The notes beneath the pieces were generated by a model. It saw only the letters and a program-made list of their open reading frames with translations, searched no databases and was not told where the DNA came from. The translations under genes and the position numbers were made by a program. A stretch of DNA of 64,000 nucleotides from Leucobacter insecticola (GTDB taxonomy: Bacteria > Actinomycetota > Actinomycetes > Actinomycetales > Microbacteriaceae). Positions within the stretch are counted from its first letter, which is position 1. Each line of letters begins with the position of its first letter. The DNA lies in assembly GCF_011382965.1 (NCBI RefSeq), contig NZ_CP049934.1:434001-498000 (forward strand). The letters are read 5' to 3'. Below, piece after piece: positions 1 through 11,400 of this stretch.

Positions 1-1362
1 ACCACCTTTGGTGCTCTTGCCGTTTTCATCCGTGCGAGGGTTTGGTCCGATTCGCTGCCTAAGTAGATCAGCCATCCTCCTGGAAGCAGTGTCGATCGAC
101 GCCTTCGGCAGGTAGTGAGAGGTGAGAGGTTCAATACCCGCCAATTCTGGCCCAATCATCAGGGAGATCTGCGCCTGGCGGCCCCAATTCTCGTAAGCGT
201 CCATAATCCGGCCAAGTTTGTCATCATGCGAAATGATCACCAAGTGCGTTGACGGAATCGTGAGCGCATCACGAATAACGCGGTTGATGTGTTCATCACC
301 AAAACTGTACCCGTAGGTCACGAGGGTGCTATTCGGGCGAGCGACCGCCGCTGCTAGGTCCCGAAACAGCTCGACATAGGGGTACTCCGCAGTCTCCCTG
401 TCCTTGGTTGAATTTGGGTAGATGATGAGACTATTTGCATCGGCACCTTCAAGACCTGGAGCATCGAGATACGGGGCGATGTCGCGAGCGCCGAAAGGAA
501 GCCCCATACGTCGTATCGACTCGTCGACGTTTACCCAGTCAAGTGAACCGTGCAATTTGGTGAGTCGCGCAACTCCTTCCACAAAACGAGGTTCACCGCG
601 AATACCCGGTGGGTTGTAGTGGAGGTCGAGATCCATGCGAGACGAACGAAAGATTGGAGCCAGTGAACCGACAAACCGGTCGAGCAAATGCAAGCCCGCG
701 AGTTCCGCTCCAATTTCGAGCACGCGATCATAATTGGTAGTGAAGATACTCAAACGGTCGCGGCTACCAGTGCGGCTGGCAAAGCTCATCAGGAACGACA
801 CAAGCGCATTGAAAGCCTCCGCCCTTTTGTCGTGTTCCGCCGTCGCTAGAGCCCTTTCGCCGTCAAGAACTGACTGCGCGAACTCGCGCAGCACCCCCTC
901 CAGCTCGGTTCGCAGTCCGTCTGCACGATCGTCTTCGAGGATCTCGAGACCGCGAAGAAGCTGAGTGGCCACCCGAACCTGATCCTCAATGTTTGGCTGC
1001 TCCCGACCGGCAGCTTCGGCTGATACTTGAGCTTGAGGCTCAATCAAATTATTGAACTGAGGGAAGTCACCACCGGCCATCCCCGAGTTCGAATTTGCCT
1101 CGGCAAGGTAACTAAGCCCGACAGTGAGCCCCGAGCCAACCAAAAGATTGAGATGATCTGACTGCAACAACGCAGTCAGCCAGGGCTCAACACGTTCGCG
1201 CAAATCTCTCTTGTGAACCCTTGCGTCACTGTCATCACACCAATCCGGATTTACCGTTCCGTTGGCAGGAGTAACGTACCCTCCATCCTCCAATGTGAAC
1301 ACAAATGGTTTCGCGTCATCCCGTACCTTGAGTATGTTCACCGGTGGTGTTGAGTCGGCCAT
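1..1362 (-). CDS. SIR2-like domain protein, 3' end outside window
   Basis: An open frame of 454 codons runs from the ATG at 1362 off the left edge with no stop, so the C-terminus is unseen. Motifs in order are LLVGSGLT (about residues 73-80, the nucleotide-binding glycine loop), TTNYD (208-212), KLHGSLDW (269-276, with the candidate catalytic His271) and GYSFGD (351-356). This is the pattern of SIR2_2-type proteins, many of which are NAD-consuming effectors of anti-phage systems. It starts 15 bp after pglZ on the same strand, so it is probably the last visible gene of the BREX transcript. Its base composition is clearly more A/T-rich than pglZ (29/60 G+C at 1201-1260 against 44/60 at 1621-1680), suggesting separate acquisition. 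A HerA-type ATPase partner beyond the window is possible but unseen. Confidence 0.8.
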   Translation of the reverse strand, partial: MADSTPPVNILKVRDDAKPFVFTLEDGGYVTPANGTVNPDWCDDSDARVHKRDLRERVEPWLTALLQSDHLNLLVGSGLTVGLSYLAEANSNSGMAGGDFPQFNNLIEPQAQVSAEAAGREQPNIEDQVRVATQLLRGLEILEDDRADGLRTELEGVLREFAQSVLDGERALATAEHDKRAEAFNALVSFLMSFASRTGSRDRLSIFTTNYDRVLEIGAELAGLHLLDRFVGSLAPIFRSSRMDLDLHYNPPGIRGEPRFVEGVARLTKLHGSLDWVNVDESIRRMGLPFGARDIAPYLDAPGLEGADANSLIIYPNSTKDRETAEYPYVELFRDLAAAVARPNSTLVTYGYSFGDEHINRVIRDALTIPSTHLVIISHDDKLGRIMDAYENWGRQAQISLMIGPELAGIEPLTSHYLPKASIDTASRRMADLLRQRIGPNPRTDENGKSTKGG

Positions 1363-1377
1363 TTCTAACTCCTTCGT

Positions 1378-3873
1378 CTAGAAATCAAAGTCCGTGCCGA
1401 ACGCGCGCCTCAGGGTGTAGTGCACACTCTTGTAAGTTTTCCACACCTCGGTGCCCGTGATCGGTTCTTCAAGGCGCAGCTCGACGCGCTTCTCGTTCGC
1501 CGCGTCTGCTTCTTGGGCAAGCAGCAAACGCACACTTTGAAAGCGGTCTCGGGGTTCTTCGCTACTCTGGTCAAAGACCAGTTCGACCCGGTTCGAGACC
1601 AGCTCGTCGCCGAAGTAGAGCCCCGCCCGCAGCTTCCGCTCGGGGCGCTGCGCGGTCACGGCCGCGGTTTGGTACAACTTCACAACCATCTGTCCGGTCG
1701 TGATCTTGTCGCTCTCGGGGTGTATGTCGACGTCAACAGGTGAGACGGTATCGGCGCGCACCTTCCTGATCGATACGACCGGCACGACGATCTCTTGCAG
1801 CATGGCACCCCCGTGCACAAATCGTGAGCCGGCACCCTGCTTCGCGATGCGGTGAATGGAGTTCGGGGTCAGCACATCCAAGTCACTCTCAAGCCCCACC
1901 TCAGCTGATGTGAACTTTCGAAACGCCTGGTCCTTCTTCAGTCCGCGTCCAAGCACGTAGCGCCGGTTCTTCAGCAAGATCTCATCGCCGTGTGGCTCGG
2001 CGGTCAGCGTGAATTGCTTCGGCAGTTTGCCGTCTTGGTACAAGAAGCCGTGGTCGGCTGTCACGACTATGTTGGTTGCGTTCGCACTCGCGAGCGCGCG
2101 CACGAGATCCATCAGTTCGTTCATGGCATCTTTGACCGCAGTGAACACCTTGCGTTCTGAAGCCGCCTTATCGCCAATGGCGTCGATCACGTCGTGGTAG
2201 ACGTAGAGCACTTTATGGCTCGCATAGAGTTCACGACGCTCGGCACCGCTGAGTGCCAAGAAGTCTCCGGCTTGAATCGCAGCCCCATCAACGCTGGCCA
2301 AAATCTTGCTGCGGTTCTCGGTACCGTCGGAGCGTCGCCCGTCGACCAACACGGGGTCTCCCCCGGCTGAATGCGCGAGGCTAGCGTGCGGCAGCAGCGC
2401 GGCCATGCCAAGTTGCGTGTAACTGGGCAGCACCCCGAGCATGGCGTCAATGTCCGCAGCAAAGCGGTTCTCACCAAGTACCCGTTCGTGGAGTTCCTCG
2501 GCAATCTCGTAGCGCATTGCATCAGAGATAATGACGACTACCTTTTTGCGCCCGCCCTGCAAAACTGGTTCAACGTGACGGCTGTAGAACGACGTCTGCG
2601 ACCGTAGAGCCGAACTCTTCCACGACTCAACACGATCCAGATGTTCCTGCCACGCGACACCCAGCGGGTACAAGAAGTCATTGACGTAAGCGTTTTCGAC
2701 GGTCACGGCGAGGGTCTCTAGCGGCTGTTTACGTTCGGCTGCATTCTTTGCGTAGGTAAACTGACGATACAACTGGTCGATGCGGTAGAGCTCGTCGCGG
2801 TACTGCGCGAGGCCATCGTCAAAGCTTGCGATGCCGATTTCTAAGGTTTTGATGCGGGGCAGGATCGCAGCAGCTGCCTCAAGCGCAGCGTAGATACGCT
2901 TGTAGTCGTCGAACCAGACGCTGCGTTGTTTGCGCTGACGGATCAGTTCGTGTGCCTCTCGCTCAGACATCGTTGCGGTCTCAATCGCTCGGGTGAGCGC
3001 GCCAATGATGGCCTGTTCGGCGGCTTCGAAAGTGTCGGTCATGACGAGTTCAGGCAGCGAAAGGCTGCGCGCGTGCTCACCCCACGCGAGATCCTTTTCT
3101 GCCTGCTTCGCGAGTGTCTTGAGCGCGTCTTCGCTGCGCCGATCGTTGCGAAGACTGCGGAAGTCAATTTCAAGGTTTCGTTTGGTGCGGCTGTCGGCTC
3201 CGGCGAATCCATCTGCGGCCTGACGGAACATCCACAGCACAAAATCGGCCATGCTGGGGGTTGCGGCCTCGTATCCGTAGATCTTGCGCGCACCGTCCCA
3301 GGTGAATTCCGTGAGTCCCTCTGCTGCGAGCGCATCGTAATCTGAGTGATCGCCGCCGGCGTGCGCGATGAGCAAGCTGCGCACCAGCTCAGAAAAGCTG
3401 TGTTCGGTCTGGTTCAGCACCGCGGCGCACATTTTCGCCTGAACATCGGTCTGGTCGTCACCCGGCTGGAGCAATCGCTTGAATCGGCCAAGCAGGGTCC
3501 GATTCTTGAAGAAGCCTTGGTGCCCCAAAAAGAGACCTTCGGCCCAGAGCTCGGTCAGACCGAGCTCCGTGCGCAAGAGCGTGTTGCGGTCTGCCGTGAA
3601 TACACAGTAGGCGAGTTCGAGGTCGAGCAACCAGTTGTCGGCACCCGCGGGTATCGATCCCGAACGATAGACCAGAAAGCGATCTCGCGGCCGCTCGCGG
3701 GTGACAAGGTGTTTGACGGCGAACTCGTCGCCCTGAACTCGGACGACGTCGACGCCATCTGGGGCAAGTACGTCGAGCTCGTCACTGAACTCTTGCTCGG
3801 GGTCGTGCCACACGACGATGCGGTGTTCTTCGAAGCGCCTGACGAGGTGTTCGCGCACGCGAGTGTTGCTCAT
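1378..3873 (-). CDS. pglZ: BREX system alkaline-phosphatase-superfamily protein PglZ
   Basis: The 831-residue protein matches the size and layout of type 1 PglZ. The N-terminal half holds WHDPE (about 22-26) and LLDLELAYCV. The phosphatase-like core carries VVVIISDAMRYE with metal-binding Asp451, and later VVTADHGF, whose Asp-His pair is the second metal site. PglZ is essential in BREX, which marks the host chromosome by PglX methylation and blocks phage DNA replication; the reaction catalysed by PglZ is not settled. Its ATG (3871-3873) overlaps the stop of the upstream RhuM gene as ATGA, so translation is coupled. The gene is intact. Confidence 0.93.
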   Translation of the reverse strand: MSNTRVREHLVRRFEEHRIVVWHDPEQEFSDELDVLAPDGVDVVRVQGDEFAVKHLVTRERPRDRFLVYRSGSIPAGADNWLLDLELAYCVFTADRNTLLRTELGLTELWAEGLFLGHQGFFKNRTLLGRFKRLLQPGDDQTDVQAKMCAAVLNQTEHSFSELVRSLLIAHAGGDHSDYDALAAEGLTEFTWDGARKIYGYEAATPSMADFVLWMFRQAADGFAGADSRTKRNLEIDFRSLRNDRRSEDALKTLAKQAEKDLAWGEHARSLSLPELVMTDTFEAAEQAIIGALTRAIETATMSEREAHELIRQRKQRSVWFDDYKRIYAALEAAAAILPRIKTLEIGIASFDDGLAQYRDELYRIDQLYRQFTYAKNAAERKQPLETLAVTVENAYVNDFLYPLGVAWQEHLDRVESWKSSALRSQTSFYSRHVEPVLQGGRKKVVVIISDAMRYEIAEELHERVLGENRFAADIDAMLGVLPSYTQLGMAALLPHASLAHSAGGDPVLVDGRRSDGTENRSKILASVDGAAIQAGDFLALSGAERRELYASHKVLYVYHDVIDAIGDKAASERKVFTAVKDAMNELMDLVRALASANATNIVVTADHGFLYQDGKLPKQFTLTAEPHGDEILLKNRRYVLGRGLKKDQAFRKFTSAEVGLESDLDVLTPNSIHRIAKQGAGSRFVHGGAMLQEIVVPVVSIRKVRADTVSPVDVDIHPESDKITTGQMVVKLYQTAAVTAQRPERKLRAGLYFGDELVSNRVELVFDQSSEEPRDRFQSVRLLLAQEADAANEKRVELRLEEPITGTEVWKTYKSVHYTLRRAFGTDFDF

Positions 3874-4871
3874 GAGTTCTCCTCAAGGGTTCGTTCGATG
3901 GCGCGCAGCGCTTCAAGATCGGCGGCGTCTGAGTCGCTCGCCTCGCGCAGGTTACGGGCGCTGTCGTATTCGTCGTATCGACTCTCGGCGAGGGCCTTCG
4001 CAACCGCAGCGCGCACGGTGCCCGCGTGGGTCAACAGCTCGCGTTCGTTGAAGCGGAGAAAGGCGTCGAGACGATCGGCCCAGTCTGCCATCGTCATGGC
4101 CTGGCGGCGTTTGGCCTGGTCTTCGGCGTAGTCGAGATACATGGTGACGATGCGGTCGAGCTCGGTGATTTCTTCGCTCGCAAGGTAGTTCTTTGCGGTA
4201 ACCACATCGCCTTTTCGCACGACGTCGCCGCTCCACGAGGTGAGGCCCATGTTAGGGGCAACGGGGTCACTGCGTAGTTTCACGATCTCCGCGGCGGTGT
4301 GCCCGGTGACGGCCCAGAGCATTTTGTTCTGCACAGTCGCGAAGAATTGGCGCGCGGTGTCGGCTTTCGCGTCGTAGTCAACGGCGGTGGAGTAGAGGTC
4401 GCGAATCTTCTGGTAGAAACGCTTCTCGGAGGCGCGGATCGAGCGGATCCGCTCAAGCCACTCGTCGAAGTAGTCCCGGCCGTCAGCTGCTTTGAGCTTC
4501 GCATCGTCCATGGCGAAGCCCTTAACCAGGTACTCGCGCAGTACGTTCGTCGCCCACTGCCGAAATTGCACGGCGCGTGGTGAGGTTACCCGGTAGCCCA
4601 CCGCGAGAATCATGTCGAGGTTGTACGTCTTGACCGTGCGTCGAACCTGCCTGCTGCCCTCTGTTCGAATGGTCAACTCTGAGTTGACAGTTGCCTCGCT
4701 TACCTCTTCGTCAGCGAGAATTCGGGCGATAACCTGTTGCACATTCTGTTTCGACGTGCCGTACAGCTCCGCGATCTGCATCTGGGTCAACCACACGCTG
4801 CCACCGACGGCGCGCAACTGAATCTGCGCGCCATCGTCGTTCGTGTAGAGGATCATCTCGCCGTCACTCAT
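3870..4871 (-). CDS. RhuM-family protein inside the BREX operon
   Basis: The 333-residue protein has the RhuM family layout. An N-terminal DNA-binding-like segment (about 1-120) contains WLTQMQIAELYGTSKQNVQ and NLDMILAVGYRV. A middle block contains EKRFYQKIRDLY and FFATVQNKMLWA with GHTAAEI. The C-terminus contains AKNYL, MYLDYAEDQA and MADWADRLDAFL. The biochemical role of RhuM is unknown; relatives lie in pathogenicity and defence islands. It overlaps pglX by 8 bp upstream and pglZ by 4 bp downstream (ATGA), so it is built into the operon rather than dropped beside it. Base composition resembles the core BREX genes. Confidence 0.85.
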   Translation of the reverse strand: MSDGEMILYTNDDGAQIQLRAVGGSVWLTQMQIAELYGTSKQNVQQVIARILADEEVSEATVNSELTIRTEGSRQVRRTVKTYNLDMILAVGYRVTSPRAVQFRQWATNVLREYLVKGFAMDDAKLKAADGRDYFDEWLERIRSIRASEKRFYQKIRDLYSTAVDYDAKADTARQFFATVQNKMLWAVTGHTAAEIVKLRSDPVAPNMGLTSWSGDVVRKGDVVTAKNYLASEEITELDRIVTMYLDYAEDQAKRRQAMTMADWADRLDAFLRFNERELLTHAGTVRAAVAKALAESRYDEYDSARNLREASDSDAADLEALRAIERTLEENS

Positions 4872-7800
4872 TGAGCGGCTCCAGGGCGTTCACCGGCCAG
4901 GTCCAGGTTTCAACCTCTTTGCGTTTCGGTTCCAGGCCGATGTTCTTGAGGGCCTTACCGAAGCGGAGGTAGTTGACGAGCACACCATCGTCGAGGTCGA
5001 TAGGCAGCTGCCTCGTTGCGAGGGGGTAGAGCACATCGCGTTCGTATTCGGCGAGTTCCACGAGTACCTTGCGCAGCCGCTCGGCCTCCTTGCGGTCTTT
5101 CGCGGAGCCCGCGGTCGCTGCCTCTTCCACTCGTTCAAGTTCGAGCTCAAGTTTGCTGCGGTAGTCGCGGAGGTATTCGTTGAGCACCGTCGACACGGTG
5201 GAGGGCGTGTAGCGGTGCATATAGATGAGGGCATTGAACGAACCTTTGGAGCTCGCGAACATCCAATAGATGGGTCGCTTTTTGTAGCGCTGCACGTGGT
5301 CGTCATAGAAGCGAGACTTGCCAGCCTTCGTGATGAAGTAGTCGCGCAGCTCGTTGACGCCGAGTGATTCGGTGACGAAATTGAGGTTCTCTTCAAAGTG
5401 CTCCTCACCGAAAGCAACACGCAGAAACTTGCGGAACCGCGCCACAATATCGTCGCTGAACCACTCGCCATCAACAAACGGAATCACGTTGTCAGTATCT
5501 GGCATGAAGCTCGGCTCGGGTACCTTCGCAAGATAATCTTGCAGCTTCGAACCCGCATCGGCGAGGACCAGCCCTGGTTCATCGAGACTGTACCGCCCAA
5601 ACATGCATCCGACCGCGTAGGAGATGAGCTCGGCCACGACGTCGGCTCGTTCAAGTGCCGCGTACTCTTCAGCACTCTTGCCTGGCCCGTACCGAAACTC
5701 AACGTTGCGCGTGAGCGACACTCGATGGAGGGGAACCTCGATGGGCACTTCGTTTTCAAGACCGTAGGCTTTGGCCACGATCGCATTATTCTCCGTCTCA
5801 CGTTCCTTTTGCGCATGCGAGGCCAATTGCTTCTGCACAGACCAAACCGCAAGTTGTGAACCGAAAGGGGTATCTCGAATTTCCGAGAGGCCTAGCCAAG
5901 ACGGCCTTTCGAAGTCCCAAGAAGTTTCGAAGTCATCCCAGTCTTCTTTTGCAAGTTGGATCGCCGCAGCGGCACCCTGCCCAGCCACCGACTGAGAGAG
6001 GGAGATGATCGGAAGCTGCGCAATTTGACCACTTTCGAAATGAAGCGTTGGCGAAAGGACTTGAAGGAATCGACGAGCTACGCTCGAGTTTGCAAACGCC
6101 ACAAACGCATGGCGCTCCTTCGCGCTCCTAAAGAAAATGGACGGAGCGGTCCCATTATACGTAAAGCCGATTGGATACTCCCGAAACGCAGGATCACCGG
6201 TGCTGACATTTGACCAGGAAATAGATGTCTGAAAGTAGGTATTTGGGCTGCGTATCACCGCCTTTGGTTTGCAGGCGCGAAGTTCCTGACCATCATTGCT
6301 CCAGTTCACAAGATGCTCCTGATTGCCCCACCATTTCCGAAACTCACCGCCTTTGTTGTGAAGAAACCAGCGAGCAGAAGACAAACTAGCTTCGTCCACA
6401 CTTGCCGCCTTGAGCAGGCTGCTTTTCCGGCTTACCTCCCACCAAGAACGCAGAAAACGGCCATTGTCAGCTGTTGATAGTCCCTGGCGGGGGTTGAAAT
6501 TGATCCAAGCAACTGTCCATTTGTGAAAGACTGCCGCATCGCTGGCGAAAGCCAATAGGCGATCGGGGAGCCCGGGATCTTTGTGAAATCTGTTGATGAC
6601 ACTCGGTAGAGATCTGCAACCTCTTGCTGAGACTGCTCGCTTGCGATTCGCCCAAGCCCGGCTGACTTATCCGCTTCAGAGTTGCCATCAACAAGCCGGG
6701 AGAATACACCGCGCTGCTGCGCCCGACCGCCACGTTCAAGCACAAACGCTGTGGTGGAGACGACCGATCCGCCGATAGAGTCGAAGGCTCGTTCACCAAG
6801 ATGAGCCATCGACACAATCGGAGCAGATTTCACCAGCGACAGCCGCAGGTTTTCGTAGGATGACAGGAACATCCACGACTGCATCGTAATCATGGCAACG
6901 AGGCCACCCGAAGGCTTGGCAAGATTACGAGAACGCTCAATGAACATCGCGAACAGGTCCGACTTCGAGTCTTTGAAGTGTTTCTTCGCAAACTCGGAGA
7001 GCCGCGCATTCATATTCTTGCTGCCCATGTAGGGCGGGTTCGCTACCACGACCGCGTGGCCACCTTGCAACGCATCCGCCTGATCCAGAACCAACTTCGC
7101 CTTGACAATGGCAGTCGCAGTAAGAAGCTCATCGCTGTCTACGGGGTGAGCCGCAAAACGTGCCCGAATAGCTTGAGCCAGCTGCGCATTCGGTTGGATC
7201 AGCGACCCTAAGGTATCTGCGTGTTCGAAGGCATTCCAGAATTCATCGACGTTGCCGCGGGTCACGTCAATGCCATCTGTCAGCGACCACAGGTAGTCAA
7301 GCTCGAACTGATCGAACACGATCGGCTCGATCACCTGAATCTGGGGCATCACGCCCCTGCGTAAAAAGGTGCGCTGCTTCGCGCGCGCCTTCATCGTCAA
7401 TGCAAAGGCGGCGAGCGCGCCCGCACGCGGATCGATCTCTGTGCCGAAGAGGTTGTGCGTCAGAATACGCGTTGGAATATCGGCCGGGGCGTAGCCCTCC
7501 TCTTCATAGATCGCGTAGAGCAGGTCAAAGGCATACGTCAACATGTGCCCCGAGCCACACGCGGGGTCAATCACCGTGAGTTCTTCAGGCTTGGTGATCC
7601 GCAGAAAATCCGTCTCTTCATCGACCGGCGCGATGTAGTACTCCATCTGCTCCGCCAATTTCGAGTCTGGCCGGTTCAGCAACCACAACCGACCGATCGA
7701 GTTCTGCACGAGGTAGCGCACGATCCAATCGGGCGTGAACAACTGCGTGGCCGCCGGAATCTCTTCGGCACCCGCCTTCTTGTTCTTCTTGAAGCCGTCG

Positions 7801-8450
7801 AATACCTCGTCCTTACGTTCCGAGATGTAGAACTGGTAAAGCCAGCCGATCACCTCGACATCGTCGCGGCACACATCTTCCGTCAGCACCTTGCGGGCGC
7901 GCGACAGGATCGCGCCGTCAGCGAGCAGGTTCGCGGGCACCAACAGCTCCGTGTAGTCGCCCTCGCGCTCAAACATGAACGGCATCGCCCCGTGCCAGGC
8001 GCGGCAGTACTCGGTGAGCAGCAGCGCATACGCCTCACCCTCGGCGTCCGTGCTGCGGCGGGATCCGTCAAGCAACCCCACTATCTCGTCGTGCACGCGC
8101 ATGTGTGTGACCACGGCGGTATCAATGTGCCCTCGCTTCGCATCGGCCAGCACCTCCGGCTGCCCATTCGGCTGCCCCAACGGTGGCGATACGACACCGG
8201 CCTCGGTGTACCCACACGCATCCATGAAGCGCAACGCGATAATGCGGTTGAACCACGTGTAGGCCACCTCATCAACGACGTGCGCACGACCGTACCGCCC
8301 AATCTCGCGTTCCAGGGCGCGCACCGCATCAGCCCTTTCAGTGCGCGCCACCGAACCCTCAGCGAGCACAGAGGCCACCCGGGCATCAACAGCGGTCAGC
8401 AGCTCACGCCGAGCCCAGGTCGCAAAGTTCTTCAGGGGGGTTGTTTCCAT
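4864..8450 (-). CDS. pglX: BREX adenine-specific DNA methyltransferase PglX, frameshifted
   Basis: Read across one break, this gives a protein of about 1195 residues, the normal PglX length. The first part (from ATG 8450) has the N-6 methylase motifs DPACGSG (295-301, S-adenosylmethionine site) and NPPY (about 471-474, catalytic). Frame 1 ends at 6432 after SISTPARDYQQ; the second frame resumes as PRQGLSTADNGRFLRSWWEVS, the conserved continuation. The switch lies at the five-G run 6489-6493 on the given strand; one more base restores STPRQGL. As written, the product lacks its target-recognition half. This could be an assembly error, a null mutation or an OFF state. It starts 17 bp after brxC. 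The C-terminal half is A/T-richer than the N-terminal half. Confidence 0.9.
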
Positions 8451-8467
8451 GAGGACTCCTGCGCGCT

Positions 8468-11400
8468 CTAGAGTGAAATGTTCTGGTCGTTCTGGATCGC
8501 CGCAAGCAGTGTCTCGCGCAGACGGCCCAGGTAGCGTTCAACGTCGTCAACCGTGGCAAGCACTTCGCCCCTGCCGGGCAGATCAAGTCGTGCGATCGAG
8601 ACGGTCTGCTTCACTGGGCTGATTGTCTCGGGTGCTGTGCGATTTGCGGCATCAACGGTTCTATCGTTCCCAGCCGAGTCGGACTCTGTTTGGGCGGCGA
8701 TCGCAGCCCGTGTCCGTTCCTTGGCCGCGCGCACCAACTCGTCATGCAGTTCCGGGAAGATGTTCTCCGAAAACTGCCTTGCCAGCACCTGAATGTCAGA
8801 AATGCGAATCTCCGCCTGCACGCGGTCCTGCACCGCATGCACACGATCGGCCACCGCCTCGCGAGTCGCCGCTGTTGCCTCGGCATACAATGGCGTCTCA
8901 ACGATGCGGTCCCAGCGAGACTCGATATCAGCGAGCGCCACGTCACGCGCCTCCTCAATCGCCACATCAAGCTGCTCCGCCAGCTCCGAGATCGCGCCCT
9001 GCAGGCGATTGACCCCGGTACCGCGAAACACCTGTGGGTCATCCAGTAGGCTCATCGCCAGATCTGCCGCGCCGCCCGCCAGGTACGACAGGTTCGAATC
9101 GTGCTGTTGCAAGAACTGCTTCGCGCTGTCAAATATCTCGCGCTGCGGGCCATTCACAAACGCCCGGATCGGGTCGATTACGTGGTCTTTCGCTTCGAGG
9201 AGTTCATCAGCACTCGCCACGACGTCGCCAGCAAAATCAGTCACAAACCACTCAGCCGGGTGGTCACACAGACCGGCAAGCATCTCAAGAGGCTCAGTGA
9301 GCTGCATGAGAAATGGGTACCTGCGCGAATCACACAAACGCTGTAAGTCGCGTAGCCGATCTTCAAGCCGCTGCTTGCCCTCGCGCGCAAGCTCCAACGG
9401 ATCTTTCGAGATCACACCATCGTCAGTGAACTCGACCACAAACTTACGAAATGCCGTGATCACGCGCTGGTCGTATACCCGCTGCGGGGCCACGATCAAC
9501 CGATCAAACTTGCTCGTGTCGCGCAGAGAACGAGCAAGTTCCGAGCGCTTCAGCACTGTCGAATCTTGCGCGATCTGCACCTTTGACACCCCGGCAAGAT
9601 AGGCCACCACACACACGATGGCCCACTGGTCCCAGCCATAGGGCTTCGCGGTGTACCTGTCGATTAGCTGGCGCAGCGTCACCTGCTCGTGCTGTTTGCT
9701 GCGCATCACCAGGTGTGCCAGCACATCATCGGCGGGCACCGCGAGCATGCTCACATCTTCATCAAGCAGGCCGTCTTCCGGCGGCATTGCGAGGGTTGCG
9801 ATCTTCTGCTCACCCAGTTTCGCGTTGCCCAGCATGCCAAGGTTTGTGTAGGTCGCAGCAATCACCCGCTGGAAGCCTTCGACAATACGCGTCATCGGTT
9901 CAGTCGCCGCAACGTCCAACACCGTCGCGTTATGCACCAGCGTCGCGCGACCAACCGCCACACGCAGACGCTCAATGAGCTCTTTTTCGCGCTCGTTATT
10001 CTGTGTGCGCTTCACACCTAAAATGAGCTGGGCATTCTCAGCCTGGCTGCTCAGGCTCTCCTGCCTGAGGTACTTGTCAGTTTTGATGAACAACGCGAGG
10101 TCATTCAGAATGCCCTGACTATCGCTCGGGATCACCACTCGTAGTTCGGCCAAACCCGCACTGTGGCCCTTGATCTGTTCCAAGCTCAAATCGGTGTCGG
10201 GGCTCATGAAGTGCAGAGCAAGCTCTTGCTGCCGACTCATCGCTGCGCCGTCAAGCTTGTACCCGAACGGGAAGATCTGCCCGTTCTTGGCGTGTGTCAC
10301 TTTTGGAGTCTTCACGACCGAATCGCTCAGCATGGAGAACAGGCGTTTCGAGACTTCTGAGGAATCGATGTCGACACTCTTGATCGCTTGTTCGATACGT
10401 TGCTCTTCATTGCTCAGGTATTGAAAGGTGTCGCCCATTCGTTGAACAAAGGTCTGCGCTTCAAGCTCGGTGAGGGCCTCTCGCACCTCTTTACCGAGTT
10501 GAGTGAGGTCTGCGCCAAATCGGTCATATACGAGCACCGTGAGGTTGCGGGGTGTCGCTTTGAAACGTTCGACGTATTTCACCAAGAAGAGAGCCTTGAG
10601 CAGGCGCAGCGCCAATTCGCTCAACCTGCCGTCTTTCGCCAGGTTCTCAGCGTCGAGAATCGCACGGTGCGTAGCCGCCTTCAGCGCACTGCGAATACCC
10701 TCAAACATCTGATCGAAGGGGGCGAGCGCACCGAGTGGCTGATCTGCGAGGTGCTTCGCAGCCTCTTGCACCACCCCAAGCATCGAGCGCTCACCCACAG
10801 AGCTATTCCGCCCCTCGAAGAGATTGTGTTCCGAGATCCCCTCAATCGCAGCCTGGAAGAGCGGAAACTGGTAGCTCACGAAGGGATACGTGCCGATGAA
10901 GTGCTCTTCGCCACGGTAGCTTGGGTAGCTCGTGCCGTCGACAAAATCAAAGACCGTCTTGAAGTTTGCGTGCTCCGCCGCATAGAGCTCTGCGATCTGT
11001 GGCGTCGCAGCAGCGCTCTTGGTGAGCAATCGCTTGCGAATCACCTCTTCGACATCTTGGCTCGTGAGTTTCAGCCGGTTCTTGAAACGCGCCTGAATCT
11101 TTGAGAAGTCGTTCGCCTGCGTCTTGGTGCGGTCGCCACCGACCTTCTCCATGTCTTCTTGTGAAGTCACGAAGATCCACGCACGGCCGTCACATTTCGT
11201 AGCGAGCGACTCAGCGATGGTCTGCAGGTTGAGCATGAGCTGCGTGTTCGTGCCAATAAACTGGCCGACCTCGTCGACAAAGAAGTTCAGCCGAAACCCC
11301 TCGGGCTGCTGTGCGAGCCAGGCCGCCACCTCATCGGCAAAATCTTCAATTGACACGTGATAGCTCGAGTTGTATTGACGGATGATGCCCGGGCTCGAGC

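Noticed and set aside
6484..6498. Programmed ribosomal frameshift in pglX
   Set aside because: No slippery heptamer or downstream structure specific to pglX; the same kind of break occurs in eight other places.
7455..8471. A 338-codon plus-strand frame across pglX
   Set aside because: Antisense to a clearly conserved methyltransferase; no family features.
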